Shown piece by piece: positions 13,728-14,836 of a stretch of 14,836 bases of DNA (the first letter of the stretch is position 1; the number at the start of each line of letters is the position of its first letter). This stretch comes from Proteobacteria bacterium UBA2383 (GTDB taxonomy: Bacteria > Pseudomonadota > Gammaproteobacteria > Competibacterales > Competibacteraceae), in the NCBI GenBank assembly GCA_002343485.1, contig DDST01000168.1, forward strand, positions 1 through 14,836, given 5' to 3'. Made by a program: the position numbers and the translations under genes. The notes below the pieces were generated by a model. The model did not search any database. It was not told the DNA's origin and saw only the letters and a list, made by a program, of their open reading frames with translations.

Positions 13728-14836
13728 TTATCGATCCGGGGAAGATAGCGAATCCAGCCGTGCTTGCACCTGCTGCGCTTGCGCTTCTTGACCGAGCTTC
13801 CGGAATCCATCCCGCGAGCGGCTCAGCACCGCCACGCCTTGCTCTGTTTCGCCAATGGCGCAGAGAAACTGCCCCAAGTCCAAACCCACGTAGATGATGC
13901 CGTCCAGCCGGCCTAGCTTGAGCAGGATGGTGTAGGACTCCTGCAAGTGTAGAAAAGCATTCGGGTAGTCCTCTTTTTGTATCTCAATCTGGGCAATGGA
14001 CCACAGAGTATGAGCCTTTCCATCCACATCACCCAAGGCTTGATAAACCGTCAGCCGGTCTTGATGCAGCTTGAGGGCCTCGTCCACCTCGCCCTTGTCA
14101 ACCTTGATGCGGGCGATGTCGCCCAGCGTGACCGCCCGCGAGCGCTGGTCGCCCAAGGCTTGGAACACCGTCAGCCGGTCTTGATGCAGCTTGAGGGCCT
14201 CGTCCACCTCGCCCTTGGAGACCTTGATGCGGGCGATGTCGCCCAGCACGATGCTGTGCTCACGCCGGAAGCGCTGATCAGTGCTTAAGAGTTGCTTGGC
14301 TTGTTCCAGAAACTCCAGCGCCCGATCCGGCTCGCCATCCTGGATCAATAGCCGGCCATGAACAGCCAGCAGGTAGGCATGGTCTTCGGTATCGGGTGTT
14401 TGGCCTTGAGTCTGCAAATCATCCAACCGTCCGAGTGCCCGCTGATAAGCGCCGCGCGCCGTTGGCGTATCGCCCACTTGAACGCAGGCTTCGCCGGCCA
14501 CTCGCAACAACGCGAGCGGAATTTCCACCTGATGCCGGTCCAGACACGCCATCGCTTGCTGGGCTAGCTTCGCGGCTTCAGGATAGCGAAACTGACCGCC
14601 TAGCCAGCGGATAGCGGGTTCCGCCGTCACCTCCAATCCAAGAGGTGAGCCGACCAGCACCGCCAGGCGGGCCAGTTCGTAATCCGCTGGATAAGGACGG
14701 CGGCTGCCGTCAGCGCCGCCCCAATCAGCAAACAGCTTGGGCAGCGCCACGCCGGCCAGCGCCTGGATTTCGCTGCCGGTCAGCGTTCCCGCCAGAGGCC
14801 GCACCAAGGCGTTGACAGCAGTGGCCGGTTCTGCGT
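13728..14836 (-). CDS. Tetratricopeptide-repeat protein (partial, 5' end outside window)
   Basis: The frame is open to the right edge with no stop, so the true start lies beyond 14836; a TTG at 14807 is not a convincing start. The visible ~369 residues begin with a helical region without clear repeats and continue with TPR units of 36-40 residues over roughly the last 250 residues. Two units are nearly identical, each containing DIARIK, then KGEVDEALKLHQDRLTV and QALGD; they are encoded by the 120-bp DNA repeat at 14032-14246. TPRs form a scaffold for protein contacts. Such units are often the C-terminal part of larger proteins with a NACHT/STAND-type ATPase or CHAT protease ahead of them; that part, if any, is out of view. 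No membrane segment is present. It is followed after 38 bp by the lipid genes and may share their transcript. Partner unknown. Confidence 0.85.
   Translation of the reverse strand, partial: AEPATAVNALVRPLAGTLTGSEIQALAGVALPKLFADWGGADGSRRPYPADYELARLAVLVGSPLGLEVTAEPAIRWLGGQFRYPEAAKLAQQAMACLDRHQVEIPLALLRVAGEACVQVGDTPTARGAYQRALGRLDDLQTQGQTPDTEDHAYLLAVHGRLLIQDGEPDRALEFLEQAKQLLSTDQRFRREHSIVLGDIARIKVSKGEVDEALKLHQDRLTVFQALGDQRSRAVTLGDIARIKVDKGEVDEALKLHQDRLTVYQALGDVDGKAHTLWSIAQIEIQKEDYPNAFLHLQESYTILLKLGRLDGIIYVGLDLGQFLCAIGETEQGVAVLSRSRDGFRKLGQEAQAQQVQARLDSLSSPDR
14032..14246. repeat. Two direct repeats of 95 bp at exactly 120-bp spacing inside the TPR gene
   Basis: Copy 1 (14032-14126) and copy 2 (14152-14246) differ at six of 95 positions, in two clusters of three; 51 consecutive bases are identical (14047-14097 and 14167-14217). 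The 120-bp period equals one 40-residue TPR unit. Similarity this high at DNA level points to recent duplication or gene conversion within the gene. Confidence 0.93.

Noticed and set aside
14032..14246. CRISPR-like or mobile repeat
   Set aside because: Only two copies, in frame with and encoding TPR units of a continuous gene; no short repeat-spacer pattern.

Overview
The window reads as chromosomal DNA of a PHA-storing gammaproteobacterium. It holds a class I poly(hydroxyalkanoate) synthase, a thiolase, a PPi-dependent phosphofructokinase, a PaaK-type ligase, a phospholipid-building trio and a TPR protein with near-identical 40-residue repeats. This set resembles Competibacteraceae-type glycogen- or PHA-accumulating organisms; the genus is an inference from gene content and memory of protein style, not from a search. 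I see no rRNA, tRNA, CRISPR array, IS element or phage gene.

Layout, left to right. 1-891 (-): 5' part of PPi-phosphofructokinase, running off the left edge. 998-2572 (-): a 524-aa protein of unknown function carrying an HPr-like phosphocarrier domain with the phosphorylatable His. 2573-2896: divergent intergenic region with a good sigma70-type promoter reading right. 2897-4099 (+): thiolase, closed by an intrinsic terminator. 4249-5532 (+): seryl-tRNA synthetase, behind a -10 box and a perfect 14-bp palindrome. 5593-6711 (+): type I-beta DAHP synthase. All remaining genes are on the minus strand and form one long, tightly packed array that transcribes right to left: TPR protein (5' end outside the window), CDP-alcohol phosphatidyltransferase, PlsC-like acyltransferase, CdsA-like cytidylyltransferase, then (behind a candidate internal promoter) PaaK, PhaC, a VWA-domain protein and a membrane J-domain protein. 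A terminator hairpin that overlaps the last codons of the J-domain gene ends the array.

How it fits together. The thiolase can feed acetoacetyl-CoA (or beta-ketoacyl-CoA) to PHA synthesis and PhaC polymerises the hydroxyacyl-CoA; no phaB reductase or phasin gene is present here. The VWA and J-domain genes sit 13 and 7 bp behind their upstream neighbours, so they are probably co-translated with phaC and could act on the granule or synthase, though this is unproven. The upstream trio encodes a mini-pathway for making a phospholipid: acylation to phosphatidate, CDP-diacylglycerol formation and head-group transfer. PPi-PFK together with an HPr-domain protein suggests regulated sugar/glycogen metabolism.

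Base use is not uniform: the left genes and the first two thirds of the thiolase favour G/C-ending codons, whereas the thiolase 3' end, serS and the DAHP synthase use many A/T-ending codons such as CTA and TTA.
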